Shown here one piece after another: positions 22,185-31,630 of a stretch of 64,000 nt of DNA. Under the pieces are notes generated by a model. The model was not told where the DNA came from, made no database searches, and worked only from the letters and a program-made list of their open reading frames with translations. The position numbers and the translations under genes were made by a program. Location: the NCBI RefSeq assembly GCF_004664715.2, contig NC_051084.1:62447334-62511333 (forward strand). Reading direction: 5' to 3'. This DNA is from Peromyscus leucopus (Eukaryota; Chordata; Mammalia; Rodentia; Cricetidae). Position 1 is the stretch's first letter. Each line of letters begins with the position of its first letter.

Positions 22185-22262
22185 GAGATAAATAGAGGCT
22201 GAGTTACTTGGTATAAGTTAGTCAATAAGTGTTATAGCCAGTCTTTGAATACAGGACGACTT
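22185..22262 (-). mobile_element. MIR SINE remnant
   Basis: AATAGAGGCTGAGTTACTTGG, AGTCAATAAGTGTTATAGCC and AGTCTTTGAATACAGG match the complement of MIR (gaggctcagagaagttaagtaacttg, ggtcacacagctagtaagtggcagagccagg, ttcgaacccagg). It is short and ancient. Confidence 0.55.
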
Positions 22263-22328
22263 ACAGAAAGTTAATACACATAAATGATGTTTTATATGGG
22301 CTCTAGCCAGTCTCAAAACAATTACTTA

Positions 22329-22592
22329 GAGCTGGGAGCAGTGGGTCATAGAGCTTTCTGTCCAAGAATGAGAAATGAAGTTTGAATCCCCAAGCCCATG
22401 TGAAGTCAGGCATGGCTGGAGGTGCCTGTAACTCCAGAAACTGGTGGCTTCTGGGAGCTCAATAGTCAGCCAACACAGCCAAAATGGTGAGCGTCCATTC
22501 AATGACTCAGTCTCAAGGGCGTCAGGAGGGCGCAATGAAAGAAGACACCTCTGGCCTCCATATGTGTGTGCACACACACCGTAACCGCTTAT
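22329..22592 (+). mobile_element. B4-type SINE
   Basis: Plus orientation. The left arm is GAGCTGGGAGCAGTGGGTCATAGAG and AAGAATGAGAAATGAAGTTTGAATCCCC. The right part has GTCAGGCATGGCTGGAGGTGCCTGTAACTCCAG, GACTCAGTCTCAAGGGC, GAAAGAAGACACCTCTGGCCTCC and ATGTGTGTGCACACACACC, which are the B4 right-arm landmarks. Internal order is slightly disturbed relative to the copy at 16.6 kb. Confidence 0.8.
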
Positions 22593-23694
22593 TGAGTGGG
22601 ATGATTCTATCAATCGCCTTTTTATTGCATAGCTGCCATTTTCTAGGTGAAATGCTATGAGTTGAAACCCTAATGAAAACTAAGTGGTATCTCCCTTAAA
22701 CAGTCTAGGGGAAGTTTTGACAGGGGAAATTATTTAAAATGGGGCCAACTACTTGTGAAGAGAACATATCTGTATCCTTTGTCTTGGAAGTTATATTTTG
22801 CAAAGGAATAGTGGTAGATGCTGTAAAAAGAGGCTCCTTCAAATGTTAGTAACATTATTTTTGTATACTAAAAGCTATTTTTTTTCCACTCAGTAGGCCA
22901 AAGAGATATTCCTGTGAGGCAAGGCCCCGAGAGGGCCTCAGGGACTCAGGCTCAGTGTCTTCTGTGTCCCCACTGTCCCTCCATGTTCATCACAGGGGAT
23001 CGCCCTCCTCAGTCAGCTGAGAGATGCACAGTCATGCCTGGGGGAGTGGTTTGGGACCCTCTCAAGAAGTAGAGTACACCACATGCACTCACATTGAAAA
23101 GGAGACTCAAAATGTGCTCTCACTGTGGACCCAGGAAGAAGGGAGATTGGTTTGACAATGAGAATTCTTAGGACTTAGATCAACAGCTTCCCCTTTAATT
23201 GAATTTTAAATGATATTACTCTGTAGGTTCTGGGACAGATGTAACTGTTAAAATCCAGGAGCGCTGTATAAATAATCCATTATAAGCAGAGGTAGGGTTA
23301 AGTCAGGGAAGGAAAAAATCTTGTTCCTTTCTCTATTTCTTTCCTGTTGTTCGGTAGAGACCAGGACTGTTTTAATGAAAAGGAATCGAATTTACTCACT
23401 ACTCCTCCCCTTCTTTATTCTTTCACCTGGTGTCTGAACAGAGTTTCTAACTAGATAGTAGTACTATGTGACCACTGTGGGAGAAAAAGATGAATGCAAA
23501 TCAAATTATCTGCACATAATTCCATCTACTTTTAGATAATTCAAATTTTTATGCTGAACCTGTAATATCAAAGGTATGAGGCAGAGTATGGTGAAAATTA
23601 ACATATATTGATTTCTGTTACACAGAAGTTACAGTTTTGAATCCTTTAAATGGTATTTTTAATTCTCTAAAATATTAGAATCATTATTTTTTAA
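22593..23694. other. Unique non-coding DNA
   Basis: No gene or repeat. The section 22915-23140 is richer in GC and CpG than its surroundings but carries no recognisable exon. Confidence 0.5.
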
Positions 23695-23908
23695 GGGTTG
23701 ATTTATTTTATATATATGGGTGTCTTTTCTACATGTATGTCTGGGTACCACTTGTGTGACTGGTACATGGAATCCAGAAGAGAGCATTTCATCTCCTGGA
23801 ACTGGAGTTACCAAAGGTTGTAAGACACTATGTGGGGACTGAAAATTGAATCCCAGTCCTCTGGAAGAGCAACCAGTATTCTTAATCATCAAGCCCTTTC
23901 TCTAGTCC
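23695..23908 (-). mobile_element. B2/B3 SINE
   Basis: Reverse orientation: GGGTTGATTTATTTTATATATATGGGTGTC, ACATGTATGTCTGGGTACC, TCTCCTGGAACTGGAGTTACCAAAGGTTGTAAG, GAAAATTGAATCCCAGTCCTCTGGAAGAGCAACCAGTATTCTTAATC and CCCTTTCTCTAGTCCC. Nearly full length and moderately diverged. Confidence 0.9.
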
Positions 23909-25044
23909 CCGTGGTAGCCATTGAACAAATAGTGCTTATAATGTCTAAATCATGAGCCTAACATGCTCATCAATGATAGACTCAGGATAAAAAATGTGGA
24001 ATATTTAACCTGCAAAATTTTATTTACCTCCGAGGGATCCAATTTACTGAGAAATTTACAGTACCCAATAAAGATATATCAATGGAAAAAATAACTCAGT
24101 TGCTTTAAATTTATAAGAGTGAAACATCCATTTAATTTCTTTCACTTTCTGGCCGCCTCTATCTAGACAGACAGATAATAAATGTTTATGATGCACACTC
24201 ACCTGGAAGTAAAACAATCATAGGAACTCTCTCAGGAGGCATTGCATCACAGATTGTGCTTATTAATTCGGTCAATGTTTATTGAGTATTTTATGCTCGT
24301 CACTCACAGGTTCCATGTTAATGGATAAGCCACGTCTTCCTACTCAAACAGATTGCCTTCATAAACATGGTCTTGCATGATTCTCCAAAAGTGGAAATCA
24401 TACTTTAAATTGTGCTTTTGTTTTGTTTTGTTTTTCTTTTTATTAACTAGACCTTGATGATGTAGTAGGATACTTTTATAATGCTGTTTTTGTTGCAGCC
24501 AGCCACATCTGGCTGTATTCAAATTCCTGAAGCCATCGATCCCTTCAGTGTTATGTATTACTGCAGTATGTTCAATACATTTGTCAAGGATTTTTTGACT
24601 TAGGATTTATGACTTTATGATTACCCAGGTTGAAGAGCATTTGCCCTCATGTATGATTATAATTACTGCTTCAGTATTCTGAACCTACCTCATTTTCATA
24701 AAAAACAAATTAAAATATCTTGATGAACTCCTAAGAGCATCCATCCATTGGGCTCCTTATGTTGCGTTGGCCCCCTGAGGCTAGACTTGAAAGTAATAAA
24801 CACAGGATCTGTTTCCGGGCACTTTGATCACTGTTGGGGTAGCTAGAATCATATTGTTAGGTATCTTCTAGATGATTTTTAGCGAGGGAGTGACAGGAAA
24901 AATTTAACCACCCAATGTTTAGATAAAACACAACTAGGTCAGTCTCTCCTGGTTTCAAGTAGGTGTTGAAATTGATCCAAGATCATGTCTTATGTCTTAG
25001 CATCATTTTTCTTATCAATAAGAAAATTATTAGTGAGAAGTAGA
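23909..25044. other. Unique AT-rich non-coding DNA
   Basis: No gene or named repeat. A TTTTG-rich simple patch lies at 24415-24440. Confidence 0.55.
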
Positions 25045-25444
25045 TGCTATGGGATATTGTACTGTATGCTATGAATATGTGTTGCTCTGATTGGTTGATA
25101 AATAAAATACTGATTAGCCAGTAGCCAGGCAGGAAGTATAGGTGGAGGGAGCAGATGAGGAGAATTCTGGGAAAAGGAAGGGCTGAGTGACAGTTGTCAG
25201 CCAGACACAGAGGAAGCAAGATGACAAGGCAGAACTGAGAAAAAGTACCAAACCATATGACTAAACATAGATAAGAATTATGGATTAATTTAAGTGTTAA
25301 GAGCTAGTCAGTAAAAGTGTAAGAGCTAGTCAGTAATAAGCCTGAGCTCATGACCAAGCAGTTATAATTAATATAAGCCTCTGTGTGTTTACTTGGGGGA
25401 TGTGAGTAGGAGAGATTTGTCTCAACTACCGGCTAGCTGGGACA
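25045..25444 (+). mobile_element. Solo-LTR-like element, copy 2 of a rodent family
   Basis: This is the second copy of the family at 5245-5638, again with TG at the start, CA at the end and a length close to 400 bp. Shared blocks in order are TTGCTCTGATTGGTTGATAAATAA, the CAGGCAGGAAGT segment, TGGATTAATTTAAGTG, AGAGCTAGTCAGTAA, AATATAAGCCTCTGTGTGTTTACTTGG and GAGAGATTTGTCTC. The AAGAGCTAGTCAGTAA block is duplicated at 25299-25314 and 25321-25336. No target-site duplication is obvious. I place it among endogenous-retrovirus LTRs with moderate confidence. No internal viral sequence is present. Confidence 0.6.
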
Positions 25445-26671
25445 TACTATAAGAAGATGTCCAAATAAAATCTCATATATAATGTTAGTGTCTGGAGAGT
25501 GCAATGCCCTGTACTATTAAAGAAACTTAACAATTACTTTTTAAACTTTGGTGGTGCTTTTATGTTTGGTGTTTAAGACCATTCAGATGACCAAAACTGA
25601 CATTTTTTTTCATGGGCAGGAAAGAATATGTACAAAATATATCATATGGGGAAATCTTTTTTTTAAAAAATTGTCAAGACCAGTAAAGGATCTAGTCTTT
25701 GGGGTTACAAGGGATTAGGAGGAGCCAATGGCTCCATCATTTTATGAGATATTCCATCTTTTGAGACTAAGCCAGAGGCCTTGCTTATCTGGTTTCTTCC
25801 AGATGCCCGCCTAGGGATTTTAAAGCCACGAACTCTTGCCTTTACTTCTCTCACACATCTCTCTCCAGTCAAGGTGCCAGTCACGGACTTTCCTTGGATG
25901 TTATATAAATGGAACTACTGATGCATTTCAGGGTCATTTCACATAGACTCACTGGAAGGGTATCTGCCTACTGCCACACTCAAAAACTCCATTAGCTCCG
26001 AGAAGCCAGATCCATCATTGCCCAATTTCCTAGTGTCAGTTAAGGTTATATATTTAGAGGATGGAATGATGAGAACAGGGGGTAGCATCTGGAGAAGCAG
26101 CTCAAGACAAGGGCACAAGAAGAAACAGTTACAGAAATACTCTTGGTTTTCAGGTTAGGGGTCCCAGAAGGGAGCTCTGGTCTCTTATTTCCTCCTTAAG
26201 GAGCAGTCCTGTCTGGAGGCTACATGCAAGGGAGGGAAAAGAAAGTCTATGCAGGTGCTGGTCCCTTCTGGTGAGCAATTCTGGAACTGGATCTCTCTGA
26301 GTTTTCATGGTTATATAAATGGCTTATATTAATCCCCCAGTCTCGATCTATCTCCTAATGATTTTTACAGTCCCCTCTTCAGAGTGGGGAATGAGCAACC
26401 CAGTAAAGGCCCGTTAAGGAAAACTTCTGATCAAGACAGTAGAATTTTGGCCTGGCTAGAGACCTAACATTTCAGTTGGGCACACCAATCACTTGAACAA
26501 GGAAGGCTCACCTGAAGCCGTGCTAAAGAGATAGGTGGAATAATTATCTCTTTGGCGAGTCACCAGTATGTTTCTTCTCAGAATTCCCATACCTGCTAGC
26601 ATAGTCCCTATGAGCCACCATGAGGTTTTACAACTTTTTCTTTCTTTTTGCTTTTCTTTTTGTATTCTGGC
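25445..26671. other. Non-coding DNA, nature unresolved
   Basis: About 1.2 kb between two LTR-type elements. I find no retroviral reading frame or other gene. Parts such as 26150-26500 have the GA-rich, moderately GC-rich look of non-autonomous LTR-element internal sequence, but I cannot match them to a known family. Confidence 0.4.
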
Positions 26672-26996
26672 TGTTGTGGTTTAAAAGAAAATGGCCCCCA
26701 AAGGAAGTGGCACAGTTAAGAGGTGTGGCCTTGTTAGAGTAGGTGTGGCCTTGTGGGAGGAAGTGTGGCATTGTGGGGGTAGGCTTTGAGATCTCCTATG
26801 CTCAAGTTACTCCCAAAGTGACAAACCACTCAGTTCCTTCTCCAGCAACATGTCTGCCTGCATGTCACCATGTGGCACCATGATAATAATGTTGCATCTC
26901 TGAAACTGTAAGCCATCCCAATTAAATGTTTTTCCTTTATAAGAGTTGCCATGGTCTTGGTGTCTCTTCACAGCAATAGAAGCCCTAACTAAGGCA
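26672..26996 (+). mobile_element. ORR1-type MaLR solo LTR
   Basis: Plus orientation, TG start and CA end. Blocks are TGTTGTGGTTTAAAAGAAAATGGCCCCC, AGAGGTGTGGCCTTGTTAGAGTAGGTGTGGCC, GGAGGAAGTGTGGCATTG, TCTCCAGCAACATGTCTGCCTGCATG, AACTGTAAGCCATCCCAATTAAATG, TTCCTTTATAAGAGTTGCCATGG and TGTCTCTTCACAGCAATAG. It is the same family as the two LTRs near 9.3-10.2 kb but in the opposite orientation. Confidence 0.88.
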
Positions 26997-27393
26997 CTAG
27001 CAATAGTCTAATTTTTTCTTCTGGTATGTTAACTTTCTTTCTCTTCCAATCTCTCCTCCCCATGATGTGGTTACCAGTCTTCTTGCAGCTCACCTTCATG
27101 ATAGCTTAACTCAAATGACATGACTTTTTTCTTTCCCTTCTTCATCATCCTCCTCCTCTACAGCCGTTGAGATTTGTGGTTTGCCAGCCTAGAACTTCCC
27201 ATCCACTCTTTTTAAATAAACAATCAAGTATTTTAATATAATTATCACAAATCTTTACTTTTAATGCTTCAATATAACTCTAAAGAAGGTCAAACCCTTA
27301 AGGATGTCCTTATGTTAATGGGTCTGTAGCCATCTACTGGGATGGCATCAATTTACCAGCGGTCACTTCCACAAAGGAGAAAGATTCCCTTAA
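26997..27393. other. Non-coding DNA between MaLR fragments
   Basis: Pyrimidine-rich in its first half (CTTTCTTTCTCTTCC, TTCTTCATCATCCTCCTCCTC). No gene recognised. Confidence 0.5.
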
Positions 27394-27535
27394 TGATTTG
27401 GATGAAAATGGCCCCCATTGATTCATATGCTTGAGTACTTGGTCCCCAGTTGGTGGAACTGTTTGGGAAGGATTAATAGGCATTGGTGTTTATTTGAGGG
27501 GATGTGTCATTAGGGGTGGGTGGAGCTTCCATTCT
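27394..27535 (+). mobile_element. MaLR LTR 5' fragment
   Basis: TGATTTGGATGAAAATGGCCCCCATTGATTCATATG, TTGAGTACTTGGTCCCCAGTTGGTGGAACTGTTTGGGAAGG and GGGATGTGTCATTAGGGGTGGG match the 5' half of an ORR1-related rodent LTR. It carries the longer upstream variant, with a CCAGTTGGTGGAACTG block absent from the copy at 26672. It is truncated after the GGGGTGGG block, so this is a distinct subfamily insertion. Confidence 0.75.
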
Positions 27536-27591
27536 AAAATGTAGTAAAATTGACCCTTTCAAGTGAAAAATATTATGCTTAATTTTTTTGT

Positions 27592-27802
27592 TTTAATTGA
27601 TTTATTTATTTGTGAGTTTGTGGTATCAAAGCTGTGCTGTGGTGTGTGTGTGTGCGCATGTGTGTATTTGTGAGTGTGTCTGCATACAGAGATCAAAGAA
27701 CAAGCCCCACAGTTTGCTCTATTCTTATAACACAGCCTGGGCATTGAACTGAGTTTGTCAGTCTTAGCAGCAAGCACCTTTACCATCTTGTTCACTCCTT
27801 GA
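27592..27802 (-). mobile_element. B3-type SINE
   Basis: Reverse orientation: TTTAATTGATTTATTTATTTGTGAG, a TG-rich stretch GGTGTGTGTGTGTGCGCATG, CATACAGAGATCAAAGAACAAGCC, GGCATTGAACTGAGTTTGTCAGTCTTAGCAGCAAGCACCTTTACC, and CTTGTTCACTCC. The GTCAGTCTTAGCAGCAAGCACCTTTACC block is diagnostic for B3. Confidence 0.85.
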
Positions 27803-28742
27803 CGATACCTCTTGACATCATGGATTGACTACCTGGTTGTGCATTTCCTGACACACAGAGGTTCAGAAAATATGTAGGCAGATGGATACATTTCAGGAGA
27901 AAATAAAAATAACTGACCTACTGCAATGAATTCACTGGACTAACAAGAATTCAATAAATGAAGCCTGAGATGAGCCTTGGAGAAAAATAAGTAAAGCAAG
28001 GTACATACCCACTAAGACTAAGAACTATGGATTTTGTTGATGTAAATATATCACTGAAAGAAATTTTCCCATGTGCCCGACTCTGCTGAAATATAAACTT
28101 GGTTAAAAGTAATGGCCATTTAAGAAGAGACATTTTTGTTTTTTCCATTATTTAAGCATAGACACACATCTAGCTTCTCTCAGGGAACACAGTTGAAGTT
28201 CATGAGACAGCTTTATTTTAGGGGCCTCAGAGAAAAAGGGATGATTGGAAAATTGAAAACCCTTCTAGCAAAGAATTCCAGTGAATTTGTTAACCATTTG
28301 GGAATGGATTAGGACTCTGTCATAAAGTAAATATGCATACCCAATAATAAATATAATATATGATTGTTTAGCGCTTCATTATTGATATTGCCTGTAGCAC
28401 GACTGTGTTAAACACTTGAGGAATATATTCTGCCTGCTTCCTTGTGAAATGTAAATCAGAGTTCACGTGTGATGGAGAGGGAGGGAGTAGGCATGAAGCT
28501 AAGCAAGCCAGTGGTAATAAGTTAGAAGAATGAGCGCCGGGACTGAAGCGTCAGCCTTAAGGAAACGAGGTTGTCCTTGGAATTCTGAGGAGAAGGGGCA
28601 TTTTATTCCAACACTCTTCTGAGACTTCATCTGCAGGGTCAAATTCAGGCTGAATGCAGATGAGCAAAGCCCGTGCACTCAGACTCCGATAAACCTGTTC
28701 GTGATTTGGTGGGTTTTTAAGCAGGAAGGCAAACTTTGCCAA
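27803..28742. other. Unique AT-rich non-coding DNA
   Basis: No gene or named repeat. The section 28320-28560, with AATAATAAATATAATATATG and CACGTG near 28465, is repeat-free and mixed in composition. Confidence 0.5.
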
Positions 28743-28835
28743 GTGGTTTAGTCTCTCTCAGCCTCAGTTTCCTCATCTGAATGATGAGAAAGGGAAGTGA
28801 AAATCTTAGAAGAGGTAGCATAGGAAATCCTTCCC
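28743..28835 (+). mobile_element. MIR SINE 3' remnant
   Basis: TGGTTTAGTCTCTCTCAGCCTCAGTTTCCTCATCTGAATGATGAG is a near-consensus MIR core-to-3' block (ttaacctctctgagcctcagtttcctcatctgtaaaatgg). The following GAAGTGAAAATC and AGGAAATCC decay quickly. The high similarity of the core block is notable for so old a family. Confidence 0.85.
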
Positions 28836-29114
28836 AGCCTTAAAACTATGAAGGTTTGAATGCTTCTTATTTAGCCTTTACTTTACTTATAACAATTATA
28901 TTCCCTGAGTGGGAAGACTGGCCAACCTGACCTCTCTGGAAGCCATTTGCCTGTAGCTGCTGGTGTTTTGAGTCTTCTGTGAGTCATTTCTCTGACGGCT
29001 TTGGAGCTGCTGCTTGACAGTTCATGGCTGATACTCAGAACATTTTGTCCAGATATCCTGTGTAAATTCAAATCGTAATAAAAGAAACTGCCATTCACTT
29101 TTGTAATTCACATG
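28836..29114. other. Unique non-coding DNA
   Basis: No gene or repeat recognised. Confidence 0.5.
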
Positions 29115-29116
29115 CA

Positions 29117-29183
<67 letters not shown>
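29115..29183 (+). repeat. (TGCG)n-(TG)n compound microsatellite
   Basis: About ten TGCG tetranucleotide units followed by about 13 TG units without interruption. The first part is a rare CpG-dense array (one CpG every 4 bp) in otherwise CpG-poor DNA. The alternating purine-pyrimidine structure throughout has Z-DNA potential. Confidence 0.97.
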
Positions 29184-29186
<3 letters not shown>

Positions 29187-29714
29187 GCTGAGGAAACTTT
29201 ACTGAGAAGCAAAGTAATAGTGTAGATCAGGTTCATTTGCTGTATTCTCATTTTTTGGAGACATCGTTGTATGTAATCCACCGATCAGGAAATATACCCA
29301 AATCTACATGGGTCATGAATGGCAAAGGGGACATTGAAAGTCACAAAGAGATGTAGGGTAAGGTTTGACCTTTAGAGAATTCACAAAATTCTTCAATTGC
29401 CTTGCTAATGTAGAGAACTTGTTGAGGAATCCCATCACGGTGGTGAGATTCACAAATGTTTGGGGTGAGGGACTTTAGCCTTGAGAGTCAGAGCAAGCTG
29501 GACTAAAGCCACTGCTATTCTGTTTGGGTGGTATTTTGATTGTTTTTAATTGAATTTTAAATGTCAATGAAGTTCTGGATTGCCGGAAATTTTAAGAGAT
29601 GTTTAGCAAGTCTAGAGCATGTGTGGATAGAAAGTTATCAACATGTAGACAGGAATCTAAACCTGGATTCAAGGTTATTGCTTAAAAGATCTTATTTTAT
29701 AGATATGCTTGTGT
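29184..29714. other. Unique non-coding DNA
   Basis: No gene or repeat recognised. Confidence 0.5.
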
Positions 29715-29815
29715 ATGTATGTGTATGTGTGTTTATATGTGTGAGTGCACATGTGGGAGTTTACATATGTGTGTGTTAATATGTATGAGTGCACATGGGG
29801 GGTTCACATATATAT

Positions 29816-29858
<43 letters not shown>

Positions 29859-29880
29859 CATATGTGTGAGTGTAGACGGA
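29715..29880 (+). repeat. TG-rich minisatellite-like array, left part
   Basis: Diverged units of the form GTGTGAGTGCACATGTGGGAGTTTACATATGTGTGTG recur at about 29738 and 29783, and the last one runs into a (TG)n of about 20 units at 29818-29857. A further related unit, GTGAGTACACATGTAGGAGTTTACATATG, appears at 30337-30366 on the other side of an inserted element. The array was probably interrupted by that insertion. Confidence 0.75.
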
Positions 29881-29894
29881 TTTCTAAACAGTCT

Positions 29895-30322
29895 TATTAA
29901 ATAAGAAACACAGAGCCCAATACAGAGGTAATAGCTGAAGAGATCAGAGCAAATAGCCATGACTAGCCTTAGCTTACCACCATGCAGTATCTTCCACAGA
30001 GAGAGAGACCTTCTTCCTGTCTGACCTATGCTTTTATTGCCTTCCTGTTCTGCCTTCTCATTGGCTCTAAGCCCAGCCACATCACTTCCTTGTCACTGCC
30101 TGTCTATACAGACCTCCAGGTCTCTATGGTTGGTACTGGGATTAAAGGCATGTGTCACCATGCTTGGCTGTGTCCTTGACCACACAGAGACTTTGCCCGC
30201 CGTATGATCAGATTAAGGGCTTGTGCTACCACCACCTGACTTCTGTTTATGGCTCGCTGACCTCTGATCTCCAGGCAAACTTTATTTATTAACATACAAG
30301 TAAAATATCACATTTCAGCACA
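29895..30322 (-). mobile_element. LTR-like composite element with B1-derived segments
   Basis: Read on the minus strand it begins TGTGCTGAAATGTGATATTT, carries AATAAATAAAGTTTGCCTGG, and ends near CTCTGTGTTTCTTATTTAAT. Internally two B1-like segments are visible on the plus strand: TGGGATTAAAGGCATGTGTCACCATGCTTGGCTG at 30138-30171 and AGATTAAGGGCTTGTGCTACCACCACCTGAC at 30211-30241. This layout matches a cricetid repeat that I remember as LTR-like and built around B1 pieces. It sits inside a TG-rich array. Classification as an LTR is inference. Confidence 0.55.
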
Positions 30323-30336
30323 AAGTATCACCACAT

Positions 30337-30378
30337 GTGAGTACACATGTAGGAGTTTACATATGTATCATTGTGTGT

Positions 30379-30421
<43 letters not shown>
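30337..30421 (+). repeat. TG-rich minisatellite, right part, with (TG)n
   Basis: One GTGAGTACACATGTAGGAGTTTACATATG unit followed by TATCATTGTGTGTCAGTG and about 20 TG units at 30380-30420. Together with 29715-29880 this is most simply read as the expanded TG-rich tail of the adjoining inverted B4. Confidence 0.8.
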
Positions 30422-30424
<3 letters not shown>

Positions 30425-30690
30425 GATAACCTCAGGTGTCCTCTTTGGTTGCTACTCACCTTTCTGTTGAGAAGTCTGCCACTGGCCTGGAACCTGCAAT
30501 GTAGCTTAGGCTAGTTGGCCAGCAACCCTAGATTTCTGCTTATCTCTGTCTTTATGCTGGTTTACAGAGAATGGCACTATGCCCAGCTGTTGCTTTGTTT
30601 GCTCTAATGTGGAAATTCCCATAATTCCATTCTAGGAATGGAACTCGGGTCCTTGTGCTTTTAGTTCTTGCTCCAATCCTGGAAACACAT
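30422..30690 (-). mobile_element. B4 SINE, inverted
   Basis: Reverse orientation: GAGGATAACCTCAGGTGTCCTC, GCTACTCACCTTTCTGTTGAGAAG, CACTGGCCTGGAACCTGCAATGTAGCTTAGGCTAGTTGGCCAGC, ACAGAGAATGGCACTATGCCCAGCTG, CCATTCTAGGAATGGAACTCGGGTCCTTGTGC. These are the complements of B4 right and left arms in order. The TG array on its left corresponds to the CA-rich tail of B4. Confidence 0.85.
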
Positions 30691-31424
30691 TTGTTCATTT
30701 ATGATGCCTCTGCCTGAAAAGAAAGCTAAGGGTGACCTGGGAGTGCTTGTCAACGTGACATACGCACCTGAGGTGCCACCTCAAGTAAACTTTTAATGTT
30801 CAACAATACCACATTACTCATAGGAAAATAGTTTTAGGCAAATTAAATATCAGCTAGCCCTTTTGGGAGACTGCACCAAAATCCTTGTGGGCAGCAAAAA
30901 TACCTAACAGGACATTAAAGGCAACAATGATGAAGAAGATGGAAGCTTGAACTTCACCTTTCTTCTTCCTGGAAAAATTCAATTTTTGACACCCACCAAT
31001 TTTAAAGCGGGTCTCCAGAAAACCAGATTCTGTCATACCCTTTTTAGACAAGGAAGAAAAAGAGACAAATACTGGTTCCATACACTGTTATGGAAAGAGA
31101 ACAGTGATTCTCAGAATGTTTTCTTCTTACCTAATCACCTCAGAAAGGTGTTACAGCACAAGCTACCTGAAATTCTCAGGGAAGGTGTCTCATTGCCAAA
31201 AGACTCAGTGAAAAGCTGTCATACAGCCCATCTGCATGCCACATGCTATCCTGGCTAGCTGTGGACTCCAGCATACCAACTTAGATGTTCATATACACTT
31301 CAGAGCATCTATACATGTCAGATCTTTTCTCTAACTATTATATTCTGCCACAGATTACAAAACAAAAACAAACAAACAAGCAAAAACCCCGACCACTCTT
31401 CCCAAACTCTTTATTAGTGTCTGG
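30691..31424. other. Mostly unique DNA
   Basis: No gene. GAGTGCTTGTCAACGTGACATACGCACCTGAGGTGCC at 30742-30778 resembles the 5' end of MTD/MTE MaLR LTRs (gacttgtcaacttgacac..ctagaatc) but is too short to annotate firmly. The 103-residue plus-strand frame at 30947-31258 has no recognisable family. Confidence 0.45.
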
Positions 31425-31630
31425 AAAGGCGACTCTCTTATTAACAACACTGGCTGCTCTTCCAGAGGAGCCAGGTTTGATCCTTAGCATCTAAGTGGTG
31501 GCTCACGCTGTAACTCCAACTCTAGGAAATCTGACGCCCTCTTCTGGCCACTATGATCATTGCACTCACATGATGCTCAAACATACATGCAGACAAAAAA
31601 AAAAACCTTACACATAAAATAAAAATAATC
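31425..31630 (+). mobile_element. B2 SINE
   Basis: Plus orientation: ATTAACAACACTGGCTGCTCTTCCAGAGGAGCCAGGTTTGATCC, GGTGGCTCACGCTGTAACTCC, AATCTGACGCCCTCTTCTGGCC, ACATACATGCAGAC, then an A-rich tail. The GACGCCCTCTTCTGGCC segment at 31531-31547 retains the type of CCCTCTTCTGG sequence through which rodent B2 elements spread CTCF sites. Confidence 0.92.

Noticed and set aside
25445..26671. Retroviral internal region between two LTR-type elements
   Set aside because: The flanking LTR-like elements belong to different families, and no gag/pro/pol-like frame is visible.
29101..29190. CRISPR-like or other spaced repeat array
   Set aside because: The repeats are contiguous simple-sequence units with no spacers, and the genome is mammalian.
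29733..30080. 115-residue minus-strand frame
   Set aside because: It spans the TG microsatellite and the LTR-like element. The Thr/His run is the microsatellite.
30947..31258. 103-residue plus-strand frame
   Set aside because: No recognisable domain or family and no splice or promoter context. Frame lengths of this order are expected by chance in 64 kb.
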